Made by a program: the position numbers and the translations under genes. From positions 1 through 54,304 of the forward strand of contig JAFTDD010000085.1 of NCBI GenBank assembly GCA_017454355.1: a stretch of DNA of 54,304 nucleotides. The letters are read 5' to 3'. Shown piece after piece: positions 1 through 7,309 of this stretch. The stretch comes from Muribaculaceae bacterium (GTDB lineage Bacteria; Bacteroidota; Bacteroidia; Bacteroidales; Muribaculaceae). Every line of letters starts with the position of its first letter. The stretch's first letter is position 1. The notes beneath the pieces were generated by a model that saw only the letters and a list, made by a program, of their open reading frames with translations, was not told where the DNA came from and searched no databases.

Positions 1-990
1 ATCCTCGACGTCGATGACGAGAAGAAGCGCATCGCCCTCGGTCTGAAGCAACTCCAGCCGCATCCCTGGGATCGCCTGGATCCGAACCTCAAGGTGGGCG
101 ACCGCATCAAGGGTCGCGTGGTGGTCATGTACGACTACGGCGCATTTGTCGAGGTTGCTCCCGGCGTCGAGGGCTTGATCCACGTCAGCGAGATGTCGTG
201 GTCACAGCACCTGCGCTCGGCTCAGGACTTCATGAAGGTGGGCGACGAGGTTGAGGCCCAAATCCTCGCTCTCGACCGTGCCGACCGCAAGATGTCGCTG
301 GGTATCAAGCAACTCAAGGCCGACCCGTGGGCCAACATCGAGGAGAAGTACCCCGTGGGCTCGAAGCACACCGCTCGCGTGCGCAACTTCACCAACTTCG
401 GCGTGTTTGTCGAACTGGAGGAGGGCGTCGACGGCCTGATTCACATCAGCGACCTGAGTTGGACCCGCAAGGTCAAGCACCCCAGCGAGTTCACCCAGAA
501 CGGTGCCGACATCGACGTTATCGTGCTCGAAATCGACAAGGAGAACCGTCGCTTGAGCCTCGGCCACAAGCAGCTCGAGCAGAACCCGTGGGATGTGTTC
601 GAGACCATCTTCACCGTCGGTAGCGTGCATCAGGGTGTGATCACCGAGATGCTCGAGAAGGGCGCCGTGATCAACCTGCAGCCCTACGGCGTCGAAGGCT
701 TTGCCACGCCCAAGCACCTGGTCAAGCAGGATGGCAGCCAGGCCCAGAAGGACGAGACCCTGGACTTCAAGGTGATCGAGTTCAACAAGGAGGCCAAGCG
801 CATCATCTTGAGCCACAGCCGCATCTTTGAGGATGAGGCCAAGGGCGAGCGCAGCGAGCGTAAGCCCAAGCGCCAGAGCGCAAAGAAGGCCGACGAGCCC
901 ATCATCGCCAGCACCCAGGTGGAGCGCACCACCCTGGGCGACATCAGCGAACTCGCCGCCCTGAAGGAGCGCCTCGAGAAGGGTGAGTAA
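1..990 (+). CDS. rpsA: 30S ribosomal protein S1, C-terminal part (5' end outside window)
   Basis: The reading frame is open from base 1, so the gene starts upstream; 329 residues are visible. It holds the end of one S1 (OB-fold) repeat, then three S1 repeats at about residues 31-100 (GRVVVMYDYGAFVEV, GLIHVSEMSW), 118-190 (NFGVFVELEEGVDGLIHISD) and 205-275 (GAVINLQPYGVEGF), and a basic Lys/Arg-rich tail. S1 binds mRNA on the 30S subunit and promotes initiation on weakly structured or SD-poor leaders, which fits a Bacteroidota genome lacking strong SD sites. Codon use is strongly GC-biased, as for a highly expressed gene. A strong terminator follows directly. Confidence 0.96.
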   Translation: MLDVDDEKKRIALGLKQLQPHPWDRLDPNLKVGDRIKGRVVVMYDYGAFVEVAPGVEGLIHVSEMSWSQHLRSAQDFMKVGDEVEAQILALDRADRKMSLGIKQLKADPWANIEEKYPVGSKHTARVRNFTNFGVFVELEEGVDGLIHISDLSWTRKVKHPSEFTQNGADIDVIVLEIDKENRRLSLGHKQLEQNPWDVFETIFTVGSVHQGVITEMLEKGAVINLQPYGVEGFATPKHLVKQDGSQAQKDETLDFKVIEFNKEAKRIILSHSRIFEDEAKGERSERKPKRQSAKKADEPIIASTQVERTTLGDISELAALKERLEKGE

Positions 991-1000
991 TCTTTAATTA

Positions 1001-1064
1001 CCTCCCGTGAATGCTCGTAAATAACCGTATAATTTATTCACGACAATTCACGGGAGGTTTTTTT
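1001..1064 (+). terminator. Rho-independent terminator of rpsA
   Basis: The 12-bp arms CCTCCCGTGAAT (1001-1012) and ATTCACGGGAGG (1046-1057) are perfect inverted repeats and are followed by seven T. The arms use the same CGTGAAT vocabulary as the large intergenic inverted repeats elsewhere in the window. Confidence 0.85.
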
Positions 1065-1072
1065 AAATTAGA

Positions 1073-1441
1073 ATGAACATTAAGCCACTTGCCATAATCG
1101 CCATCGCGGCATTCATGACGCATAGTTGCACCGACGGCGGGTCTTGCTCACGCCAAACGGGCGGCACCGACAGCATCGCCTGCCCCACTGACAGCACGGC
1201 CGTTGCCGACACCACATCGCGTGCCGACACCATCGCCGAGCCCGTCGAGCGAGTGCGCACCATCACCGGCATCGCCGTTGACGGCGGCATGAACAGCATC
1301 GATATGGTAGTGGGCAAAGACACACTCTCGTTTGACTTCCCCGACCTGCCGGAGCACGTCACATGGACGGCCGGCGACACGATGACAATCGTTGTCGACA
1401 CCGCCACCGACAGCGTCCTCAGCCTTCGTCCCGGCAAGTAG
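1073..1441 (+). CDS. Small putative lipoprotein, unknown function
   Basis: This 122-residue protein has a short hydrophobic N-terminus (IIAIAAFMTHSC) with Cys19 as a possible lipidation site; the lipobox is weak because it lacks Leu at -3. A Thr/Asp/Ser-rich linker spans about residues 25-58 and a compact, beta-rich C-terminal half follows (GIAVDGGMNSIDMVV...DTMTIVVD). I do not recognise a family. The ATG lies only 9 bases after the rpsA terminator T-run, so its promoter is unclear and some expression may come from read-through. The TAG stop codon is itself part of the first unit of a heptamer array. Confidence 0.7.
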   Translation: MNIKPLAIIAIAAFMTHSCTDGGSCSRQTGGTDSIACPTDSTAVADTTSRADTIAEPVERVRTITGIAVDGGMNSIDMVVGKDTLSFDFPDLPEHVTWTAGDTMTIVVDTATDSVLSLRPGK

Positions 1442-1500
1442 CACGTAGCACGTAGCATGTAGCATATAGCATGTAGCATGTAGCATGTAGCATGTAGCAC
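1438..1500 (+). repeat. Heptanucleotide tandem array, GTAGCAY type, 9 units
   Basis: Nine head-to-tail 7-mers (GTAGCAC, GTAGCAC, GTAGCAT, GTAGCAT, ATAGCAT, then GTAGCAT x3 and GTAGCAC) run without interruption. The first unit supplies the TAG stop of the lipoprotein gene. The same unit recurs at 2620-2707 and in the clpP leader (37217-37234). Confidence 0.95.
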
Positions 1501-1504
1501 AAAC

Positions 1505-1540
1505 TAACATCTAACATCTAACATCTAACATCTAACATCT
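1505..1540 (+). repeat. Heptanucleotide tandem array, TAACATC type, 5 units
   Basis: Five perfect copies of TAACATC lie four bases after the GTAGCAY array and directly before tRNA-Gly. A related TAACRAC array precedes the amino-sugar kinase gene near 28504. Confidence 0.95.
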
Positions 1541-1546
1541 ATATTT

Positions 1547-1619
1547 GCGGTAGTAGCTCAGTCGGTAGAGCATCAGCTTCCCAAGCTGAGGGTCGCGGGT
1601 TCGAGCCCCGTTTACCGCT
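1547..1619 (+). tRNA. tRNA-Gly (anticodon CCC)
   Basis: A 73-base cloverleaf fits fully: acceptor GCGGTAG/TTACCGC, D stem GCTC/GAGC, anticodon stem TCAGC/GCTGA with loop TTCCCAA (anticodon CCC, reads GGG), five-base variable loop, and T arm GCGGG-TTCGAGC-CCCGT. The G1-C72 and C2-G71 pairs and discriminator T are the usual bacterial glycine identity elements. CCA is not encoded. Confidence 0.95.
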
Positions 1620-1629
1620 CAATAAGCAA

Positions 1630-1675
1630 AAGTGCTGGAAGCCAAACGATTAGGTTTGAAATCCAGCGCTTTTTT
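1630..1675 (+). terminator. Terminator downstream of tRNA-Gly
   Basis: Arms AAGTGCTGGA (1630-1639) and TCCAGCGCTT (1662-1671) pair with one G-T wobble, an inner CAAAC/GTTTG pairing extends the structure, and the right arm runs into a T tract. Confidence 0.8.
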
Positions 1676-1875
1676 ATGCCAATAATTAGGCGTAAATGCC
1701 GTAAAAAAAAGACTGAAACGCACATATTTTCAACCTTTTTCAACCTTTATCCCAATTTACCTTGTACATTACCTTGTACGTACAAGTTTAGTGAGGTGTC
1801 GCAGGCTCAGATAAGCCGTTGGAAATCGGAGTTAGTCGCAAACGCCGCCGCTGCGTTTGGCATTTTTTAAAAGGG
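1676..1875. other. Gene-free 200 bp with a 14-bp palindrome
   Basis: I see no convincing gene. It holds the direct repeat TTCAACCTTT (twice) and two copies of ACCTTGTAC, the second being part of the perfect palindrome CTTGTACGTACAAG (1773-1786). A short hairpin AAACGC/GCGTTT followed by T residues (about 1838-1867) may be a terminator. A position just 3' of a tRNA is a common integration site, but no integrase is present. Confidence 0.4.
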
Positions 1876-2571
1876 TTAGTCAGGGTACTTGATGGCGGCA
1901 ACCTCGAGGGCGCGGCGCAGGTCGAAGTAGAAGGCGGTGGCATTGCGGCCCTTGACGGGCTGCACGGTGATGCAGTCGATGCCGTCGTCGCTCGTCTCGT
2001 GGCTCTTGGCCACATAACCCAGGAAGTTGACGATGTCATACTCGTGGTCGGGCATTATCACCACCCACGGGCTTTCCTTGGTGCCTTTGCCGCTCGACAT
2101 GATGGCATAAATGATGCGGTCGAGGCGGAACTGACGGATTGCCGCCTTGGCATGCTTTTTCTTGGCCTTGAGGGCAAAGATTTCGTAGGTCATTTGGCTC
2201 AAGTCAAAGATATTGTCATCGAGGGTGAGGTCGGCATAATGCTCTATTGTGTCGAGTTCGGCACGCGTGTGGTCGTTGCGGTAGTAGAGGTCCTCCACCA
2301 CGCTGGCATGACGGCTCTCGCGCAGTGGGTCATAGTCCTCTTGGAAGGTGTAACCGTAGTAAAGGTTGCGGGCGTGCTGCAGTTTGAAGCGTGCGGTGTC
2401 GTTGCTCTCAAAGAGTTTGAGCAGTTTGGGATAATAATAGTCGCTCTTGGGGTTGGATGTGACGGTACGCACGTGATTGAAGTCGACCGGCTCGACCTCC
2501 ACGCGGCTTTGCTGCGCTATAGCCGCGATAGCCATAGCAAAGGATATAATAGTAAAAAGTAATTTCTTCAT
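1876..2571 (-). CDS. DUF4919-type secreted protein
   Basis: The protein has 231 residues from ATG at 2571 (MKKLLFTIISFAMAI...AQQ, a normal signal peptide); ATG at 2574 directly before it is equally possible. A longer in-frame extension exists but is mostly translated heptamer repeat, so I rejected it. The body contains the SDYYYPKLLKLFESNDT and LYYGYTFQEDYDPLRES stretches I associate with DUF4919, a Bacteroidales family of unknown function. The conserved tyrosines and the acidic KSHETSDDGIDCI segment are visible; no catalytic motif is recognisable. It lies downstream of, and in the same direction as, the phosphoesterase gene but is separated from it by an inverted heptamer array. Confidence 0.8.
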   Translation of the reverse strand: MKKLLFTIISFAMAIAAIAQQSRVEVEPVDFNHVRTVTSNPKSDYYYPKLLKLFESNDTARFKLQHARNLYYGYTFQEDYDPLRESRHASVVEDLYYRNDHTRAELDTIEHYADLTLDDNIFDLSQMTYEIFALKAKKKHAKAAIRQFRLDRIIYAIMSSGKGTKESPWVVIMPDHEYDIVNFLGYVAKSHETSDDGIDCITVQPVKGRNATAFYFDLRRALEVAAIKYPD

Positions 2572-2619
2572 CATAATAATTAATAACGTTCTCCCCCGCC
2601 ACAATATTGTATGTGGCAC

Positions 2620-2707
2620 GTAGCATGTAGCACGTAGCATGTGGCCGTTACCGTCCAACGACCAAGCCCTACGTACTACATGCTACATGCTACGTGCTAC
2701 ATGCTAC
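2620..2707. repeat. Inverted pair of GTAGCAY heptamer arrays with 23-bp perfect arms
   Basis: The left arm 2620-2642 (starts GTAGCATGTAGCACG) and right arm 2685-2707 (starts ACATGCTACGTGCTA) are perfect reverse complements over 23 bp, separated by 42 bp. The right arm runs into the stop codon of the phosphoesterase gene (TAG at 2713-2711, minus strand). It could act as a bidirectional transcription or mRNA-stability element between the two minus-strand genes. Confidence 0.9.
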
Positions 2708-2710
2708 ATG

Positions 2711-3724
2711 CTACTTCTTCTTGGTGTAGTTCATACGGACTTTCTCCCAGGTGATGGTGCCGTCGGCATTGACATGGACGCGCACCAGATAGTCGCCGGG
2801 GTTGGGGCTGTTGGCCTCGCTCATCGAGTCGAGCGTGAGGTAAGTCACACCTTCAAACTGGCGCTCGTCCCACGCATGGACGTGACCACAGAATGCGATA
2901 TCCACATTCCATTTCTTGAACTGGTTGAGCAGGAAGAACGTCTCCTCGCGCGGGAAGGTGGAAGCGAACTGCCACGATGAGGGGCGGAAGATGTTGGTGT
3001 GGGAGAAGACGAAAGTGTGACGAAATAATGAGCCGACGTCACCGTCGAGCACGCCCTCCTCAATCAGGTCAATCTGCTCCTGGCCAAGCGTGCCGCTGGC
3101 CGAATCAAGAAAGATAAAGCGGTCCATAGCTTCTACGTCTCCTGTGACGGGGTCAACGACAAACACCGGGAACTCATAGAACGATGAATGGAAGATATTG
3201 CTCCACAAGGCCCAACCGTTATGCGTAATGTCATGGTTGCCCACCACAGGGAAGAATGGAAATGTAATTTCACTGAAAGACGTGGCATTTTCCTGATTAT
3301 GCTCCTCGCCTTTAGGATAATAAGTCACCTTGTCGTCGGTGTCAAAATTCTTGTCGACATAACGATACTTGGCTTCTTTAAGGAGCGAGTCAAGCGTGAT
3401 GTAGTACTGTGGCTTGGTGTCGGCGATGTCGCCGAGGTGGGCATACAGCAGGTCATTGTTCTCAAGGCCGATGGCAAGCATCTCGTCCATACGGCCCGGG
3501 TCAGTCGTCAGGTGGCTGTCGCCTCCCACGATAAAGGTGTAATCGCCTTCCACACCGGCCATATCAAATTCATCACGGTATTGCTTATAGAAGAGGCTGG
3601 ACATCTTGACGCGATCCTCAACGGCGGTGCCGCTCACGAGCACGCCAATAGGACTCACCTTCTCACATGAGGTGAGGGCGACGGTGGCCATTGCGGCCAT
3701 TATTGCTATATGTTGTAGTTTCAT
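2711..3724 (-). CDS. Lipoprotein metallophosphoesterase (calcineurin-like)
   Basis: The protein has 337 residues from the ATG at 3724, with a signal peptide and lipobox LTSC (Cys20), so it should be membrane-anchored outside the cytoplasm. All calcineurin-like metal-binding motifs are present in order: D-x-H at about 69-71 (GGDSH), GD (HLGDIADT, about 96), GNHD, a histidine in FSHTN and GHVH near the C-terminus. The substrate cannot be told. A 17-residue longer start would bury the signal peptide, so the internal ATG was chosen. The gene is spaced 91 bp from the upstream beta-barrel gene on the same strand. Its stop codon lies inside a heptamer repeat unit. Confidence 0.9.
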   Translation of the reverse strand: MKLQHIAIMAAMATVALTSCEKVSPIGVLVSGTAVEDRVKMSSLFYKQYRDEFDMAGVEGDYTFIVGGDSHLTTDPGRMDEMLAIGLENNDLLYAHLGDIADTKPQYYITLDSLLKEAKYRYVDKNFDTDDKVTYYPKGEEHNQENATSFSEITFPFFPVVGNHDITHNGWALWSNIFHSSFYEFPVFVVDPVTGDVEAMDRFIFLDSASGTLGQEQIDLIEEGVLDGDVGSLFRHTFVFSHTNIFRPSSWQFASTFPREETFFLLNQFKKWNVDIAFCGHVHAWDERQFEGVTYLTLDSMSEANSPNPGDYLVRVHVNADGTITWEKVRMNYTKKK

Positions 3725-3815
3725 TTGAATACGATTTTTTGCGAATTTAAATTGGAATATAAGACAAGAGAACACGATGGTTCTTCATAAGTAGGAGAAC
3801 AAGAGAAATAATCGA

Positions 3816-4526
3816 TTACCACTTGTACTTGAGACCCAATTTAACCGAGCCCTCATACTTTGATGCCAACTGGCTAATACTGCCGGCCGGACGCACATTA
3901 AACTCACCAAACAGACGCATGCCTTTGGGCAGCGGAGCCCAGAAGCGTATGCCCCAGTTGATGTTCCAGTTCTCATAGTAGAACTCATCGTAGTTGCGGA
4001 AGAACAAGCCGAGGTTCCACGGGTTGTCGCGATGACGGACGTTCACGCCAATGCCGAAGGTGAGCGTCAGCGGCTCGGTATAGCCGTCGCCGGTGTGCTG
4101 GTAGTGAATAATCGACTCGCCCAGGCGGATATCTACATACGGAGACTCCCAAATCACCGACAGGTTGCCGATAATCTCGTTGAAATTGAATTTGTGATAA
4201 CGGTTGTAATGGAAGCGGCCGTCAAAATAGAGGCTGCCGTACTTTAACGGCAAGCGGTAACCGCCGCCCGCGTCAAACGAGAAGAGTTGCTTGCCAAACT
4301 GCATCTGCATGTCTCCTCCAACGTGCCAACGCGGAGTGAAGTGACGTGTATAAGACGCGGCCAAGCCGCCGAAACCGTCGGTCACCACATTATTGCCGGC
4401 CACAATATAGCCCGACACCTCGTTCTTGTGCTCGCCGTCAAACGCGTGATTGCCATTATAGGCTTGCGCACCGGCGCTGCCGATGCCGGCCACCGCCATA
4501 AAGAGCATTAATAGTAACTTCTTCAT
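3816..4526 (-). CDS. Outer-membrane beta-barrel-like protein
   Basis: The 236-residue protein has a clear signal peptide (MKKLLLMLFMAVAGIGSAGAQA, cleavage after about 21). The mature part is rich in aromatic and alternating polar/hydrophobic stretches (YFDGRFHYNRYHKFNF, WNINWGIRFWAPLP) and ends KYKW, with the terminal aromatic residue usual for Gram-negative outer-membrane barrels. Length fits a barrel of roughly 8-12 strands. The family is unknown to me. The ATG at 4526 is preferred over the TTG one codon upstream. It is co-directional with the PAP2 gene (55 bp apart), probably one transcript. Confidence 0.75.
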   Translation of the reverse strand: MKKLLLMLFMAVAGIGSAGAQAYNGNHAFDGEHKNEVSGYIVAGNNVVTDGFGGLAASYTRHFTPRWHVGGDMQMQFGKQLFSFDAGGGYRLPLKYGSLYFDGRFHYNRYHKFNFNEIIGNLSVIWESPYVDIRLGESIIHYQHTGDGYTEPLTLTFGIGVNVRHRDNPWNLGLFFRNYDEFYYENWNINWGIRFWAPLPKGMRLFGEFNVRPAGSISQLASKYEGSVKLGLKYKW

Positions 4527-4581
4527 CAATGTATTTATTGGTTATTTATAGTTTCAAACACTTATCTATGCCGGGAAACAC

Positions 4582-6381
4582 TTAGAAATGAATGTTCAGC
4601 GCGCCGCCCAGCACCCACTGGTGCAGCGACTTCTTGATTGAAGACACCGCCGGCTGCGTCATGTCCCACTCCAGATTAGCCTTTGCGAAATCAATCAGGT
4701 CGGGAGACAGCGTCTTGAGGAAACCGAACGGATTATATGTCGCGGTGAACGTCTTGCGGGAATAGTCGTAGTCCAAGAACACCTTGAAGGCAAACGAGTT
4801 CTTGTGGGCATAGGTCAACGAGATGCCCGTGCCGAGTTTCATCGAGTTGGACGCGCTCACGTTGATGTAGTTCCACTTGTCGCTGACCTCCTTGTCCGAT
4901 GGTTTGAACATGTGATCATAGTCTTCCCTATTAAACGCCTCTTCGTCAAACACCATCTCCTTGCCGCTATATTCGGCACTCACTTCGATGTCGTCCATTA
5001 TCGAGCGCCCGGCAATCAGTTTGCTGCCCAAGGCGAAACGACGCGAGAGAGGCAGCGAGAAATAGACACCGGCATCGGCGGCAAACTCGGTGATGTGGTC
5101 GCTCTCGATGGTGAACTGGATGGCGCTCACGGTATTCTGCATATCCGGGTCGGCCATAAATTGGCGGAATGCGCTCTCCTCACTGACGGCAAACGCGCTC
5201 CAGCCGTTGATTGGCATGCTCTTGACGCGCAACCGGCCGCCGATACCCACGTACGGGCAGAAAAACCATGCCGCCTCGGCACCAACGGCTGTCGCCGTAC
5301 GGAACTTCAAGTGCAGTTGATCATCGGTGCCGGTGCCAGTCAATCCGCTATCGTCGATGACGCCCTCCGGTAATTTAAAGTCAAATAGCGGCATATCAAG
5401 GTTCTTATTGCCGAAGCCCATACCCATCGAGATATCGAAGAATGACGGATTCTTATAAAGGTCGGGGAAGGTGACAATATCGTTGTGCAACAGTCCCTTG
5501 CCCTTGAACATCAGGTCACACAGACCGTAGCCCAACTCCACCGAGAGAATACCGATACCAGCACCCGAGAGCACGTCGCTAATCCAATGGCGATTGTTCA
5601 ACACGCGCATCACGCCGGTGGCTGTTGCCAAAGCGTAGGCTCCCACCGAGAACCACGGCGAGCGCGTCATGCCGTATTCCTTGTGGAGGATAGTCGCCGC
5701 CAGGAATGCCGTGGCCGTGTGGCCCGAGGGCCACGCGTTGCGCGACGAGCCATCGGGACGCATCTCCTTGGCGGTGTACTTGATGCCATTTACCAAGCCG
5801 GCCATGATGGCGGCGCTCATCGCCGACGACGCCCAGAAGCGGGGCCAGTCGCTGCGGCCCTCATAGCCGCCCAAGTGCAGGCCAAGGGTGAGAGCGAGAG
5901 GCACATACTGCGTATAATTGTCAATCTCACTATGGAAATTATACTTAATCAAGCGAATGCGAGTGTTCGGATTGTTGTAATTCTGGCGGAAGGCAGTCTT
6001 CTCGCTCTTGGCAATCATACCGGCAAAAAAGAGCGGGATACCCACCCACGTCTGGTCTTCCCAAAAAGTATAGGGCCGCGTGGCAGGATTGGTAACACTC
6101 TTGAACATACGCCAATCCATACCGCGATGAGGCTGATAGGTCGACGCGGCAGTCGCGGTGCCGGTAGTGAGCACCGGCGACACGGCAGCACTGTCGGCAG
6201 GGACAGTATCAGAGGCAACAGCCTCTTTAGCGGCAGCCTCCACATCAGCCGAGACCACATCAAGAGACACTGATTGGGCAATCTGCTCATCAATACTTGC
6301 AATACTATCGGCAGTCTCTGTCGCCGTCGCGGCTATACCGACAACCGCCGTCAGTAATAGTAACAATCTTTTTAATACCAT
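4582..6381 (-). CDS. PAP2-family phosphatase with C-terminal outer-membrane-like domain
   Basis: The protein has 599 residues: signal peptide (MVLKRLLLLLTAVVGIAA), a low-complexity Ala/Asp/Ser/Thr linker to about residue 90, then a PAP2 domain with all three motifs: KYTAKEMRP (about 197-205), PSGH (about 215) and R-x5-H-x3-D (RVLNNRHWISD, about 258-268). These form the phosphatase site used on lipid phosphates and pyrophosphates such as undecaprenyl-PP or phosphatidate. Residues from about 310 to the end resemble a beta-barrel (alternating aromatic strands, ending ALNIHF). The tandem PAP2 plus barrel layout is seen in Bacteroidales; the substrate is not known here. The start is the first ATG after a consensus promoter. 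Confidence 0.85.
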   Translation of the reverse strand: MVLKRLLLLLTAVVGIAATATETADSIASIDEQIAQSVSLDVVSADVEAAAKEAVASDTVPADSAAVSPVLTTGTATAASTYQPHRGMDWRMFKSVTNPATRPYTFWEDQTWVGIPLFFAGMIAKSEKTAFRQNYNNPNTRIRLIKYNFHSEIDNYTQYVPLALTLGLHLGGYEGRSDWPRFWASSAMSAAIMAGLVNGIKYTAKEMRPDGSSRNAWPSGHTATAFLAATILHKEYGMTRSPWFSVGAYALATATGVMRVLNNRHWISDVLSGAGIGILSVELGYGLCDLMFKGKGLLHNDIVTFPDLYKNPSFFDISMGMGFGNKNLDMPLFDFKLPEGVIDDSGLTGTGTDDQLHLKFRTATAVGAEAAWFFCPYVGIGGRLRVKSMPINGWSAFAVSEESAFRQFMADPDMQNTVSAIQFTIESDHITEFAADAGVYFSLPLSRRFALGSKLIAGRSIMDDIEVSAEYSGKEMVFDEEAFNREDYDHMFKPSDKEVSDKWNYINVSASNSMKLGTGISLTYAHKNSFAFKVFLDYDYSRKTFTATYNPFGFLKTLSPDLIDFAKANLEWDMTQPAVSSIKKSLHQWVLGGALNIHF

Positions 6382-6403
6382 AGGAAATCGTAGTTTGAAA
6401 ACG

Positions 6404-6434
6404 CAAAAGTAGCAATAAACTTTCAATATTTCAA
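6404..6434 (-). promoter_or_regulatory. Bacteroidota-type promoter for the PAP2 gene
   Basis: On the minus strand, TTG (6434-6432), 20 bp spacer, then TACTTTTG (6411-6404), matching TTG-N19/20-TAnnTTTG. The expected transcription start is about 16 bases before the ATG. Confidence 0.65.
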
Positions 6435-6535
6435 ACAAACAAAAAAAATATTTAATTATTGTAATAATTGCCGGCAACTTCGTCCAAACATCAATTACTC
6501 AATCGCTCGATTATTCGATTGGGAAGAATCAATTC

Positions 6536-7024
6536 TTATGATAAAAATCCCATCACTGCAACTCCCAATATGGCAACCGCCACAACCGGCGGCAGGCATT
6601 TCGCGCCGTAATATCGCACCATCACAGGCCAGCCGCCTAACTTTAGCCACCGCCCCACGGGCGTTGAGGCGTATGCCATCTGGCCCATTGCCGCACCCAA
6701 TATCACACCGAGCACCATCACGCGCGGAGCGAGCAGGATGCCCAGCAGGCAACCGGCAATCGCGCCCAACGTGATATAGACGTTACTCACACGGCGACCG
6801 TCGGGCTCTCCGGCCGGCGAGAGCCATTGGATCGCAGCCGCTATTGCCGCCGCAATGCCCCAAAAGGCCAAATAGCCCGGCGGCACGGCAATGCGATAAC
6901 TCAAGTGCAATAACAGCAACGAGACAAAAGCGACCAACGGCGAGCCGGAGCGTGGCACAAAAGCCAGCACAACAGCCGCCGCCATCGCTATCAGTCCAAT
7001 CACATACAATACTGTTGAAATCAT
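6536..7024 (-). CDS. DUF456-like integral membrane protein
   Basis: This is a small, very hydrophobic protein of 162 residues with about four to five membrane segments (VLYVIGLIAMAAAVVLAF, PPGYLAFWGIAAAIAAAI, VYITLGAIAGCLLGILLAP, VMVLGVILGAAMGQM, VVAVAILGVAVMGFL). The repeated Gly-rich segments GCLLGILLAPRVMVLGVILGAA resemble the DUF456 glycine-zipper core. The function of that family is unknown. It is a lone gene 154 bp upstream of the PAP2 gene on the same strand. Assignment to DUF456 is from memory of the pattern only. Confidence 0.6.
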   Translation of the reverse strand: MISTVLYVIGLIAMAAAVVLAFVPRSGSPLVAFVSLLLLHLSYRIAVPPGYLAFWGIAAAIAAAIQWLSPAGEPDGRRVSNVYITLGAIAGCLLGILLAPRVMVLGVILGAAMGQMAYASTPVGRWLKLGGWPVMVRYYGAKCLPPVVAVAILGVAVMGFLS

Positions 7025-7105
7025 TATTTTCGTGAATAATTTATCTCCCGTAAATTCTCGTGAATTCTCGTAAATTATTTTGATTATCCTTAATTCCGCA
7101 ACTCT

Positions 7106-7290
7106 CCAACCTCTCGTCTATTTACGTCTATTTATATCTTTTGGTATATTTCTCGTAAATTTTCGTAAAATCACGTAAATTAATTATAAATAACAGAAAA
7201 TTAAATATTTACGAGAATTTACGAGAACGATTTTACGAATTTTACGTGAGAATAATAGACGAAAATAGACGGAAATAGACGAGAGGTTGG
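7106..7290. repeat. Nested inverted repeat, 28-bp outer arms
   Basis: Outer arms 7106-7133 (starts CCAACCTCTCGTC) and 7263-7290 (ends GACGAGAGGTTGG) are inverted with one mismatch. Inside lie further inverted AT-rich blocks made of CGTAAATT/ACGAGAATTT units. The structure begins 20 bp downstream of the pgpH-like stop codon and can serve as its terminator or mRNA 3' structure. Confidence 0.85.
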
Positions 7291-7309
7291 TGGGTAGTGG
7301 ATTATCTGT

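Noticed and set aside
202-816. Long open frame antisense to rpsA
   Set aside because: High GC content opens antisense frames opposite many genes here (also opposite 5485-6273, 7394-8572, 25164-26081, 27734-28414, 28517-29383, 41752-42636 and 42727-43527). They lack families, signals and sensible starts.
1438-1540. Heptamer arrays as a CRISPR array
   Set aside because: Units are 7 bases without spacers and no cas gene is present in the window.
1540-1547. TATATTTG as a -7 promoter element for tRNA-Gly
   Set aside because: It overlaps the first base of the tRNA, so transcription would start inside the gene. The match comes from the junction of the TAACATC array and the tRNA.
1676-1870. Possible 64-codon gene after tRNA-Gly
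   Set aside because: The translation has no family features, begins inside the terminator T-run and crosses repeated sequence.
1819-2562. Plus-strand frame of 247 codons opposite the DUF4919 gene
   Set aside because: It mirrors the real minus-strand gene and its translation is a repetitive Val/Gly/Ala-rich string without any recognisable domain.
2572-2658. N-terminal extension of the DUF4919 protein by about 28 residues
   Set aside because: The extension is mostly translated heptamer repeat followed by a normal signal peptide start; the internal ATG is the better start.
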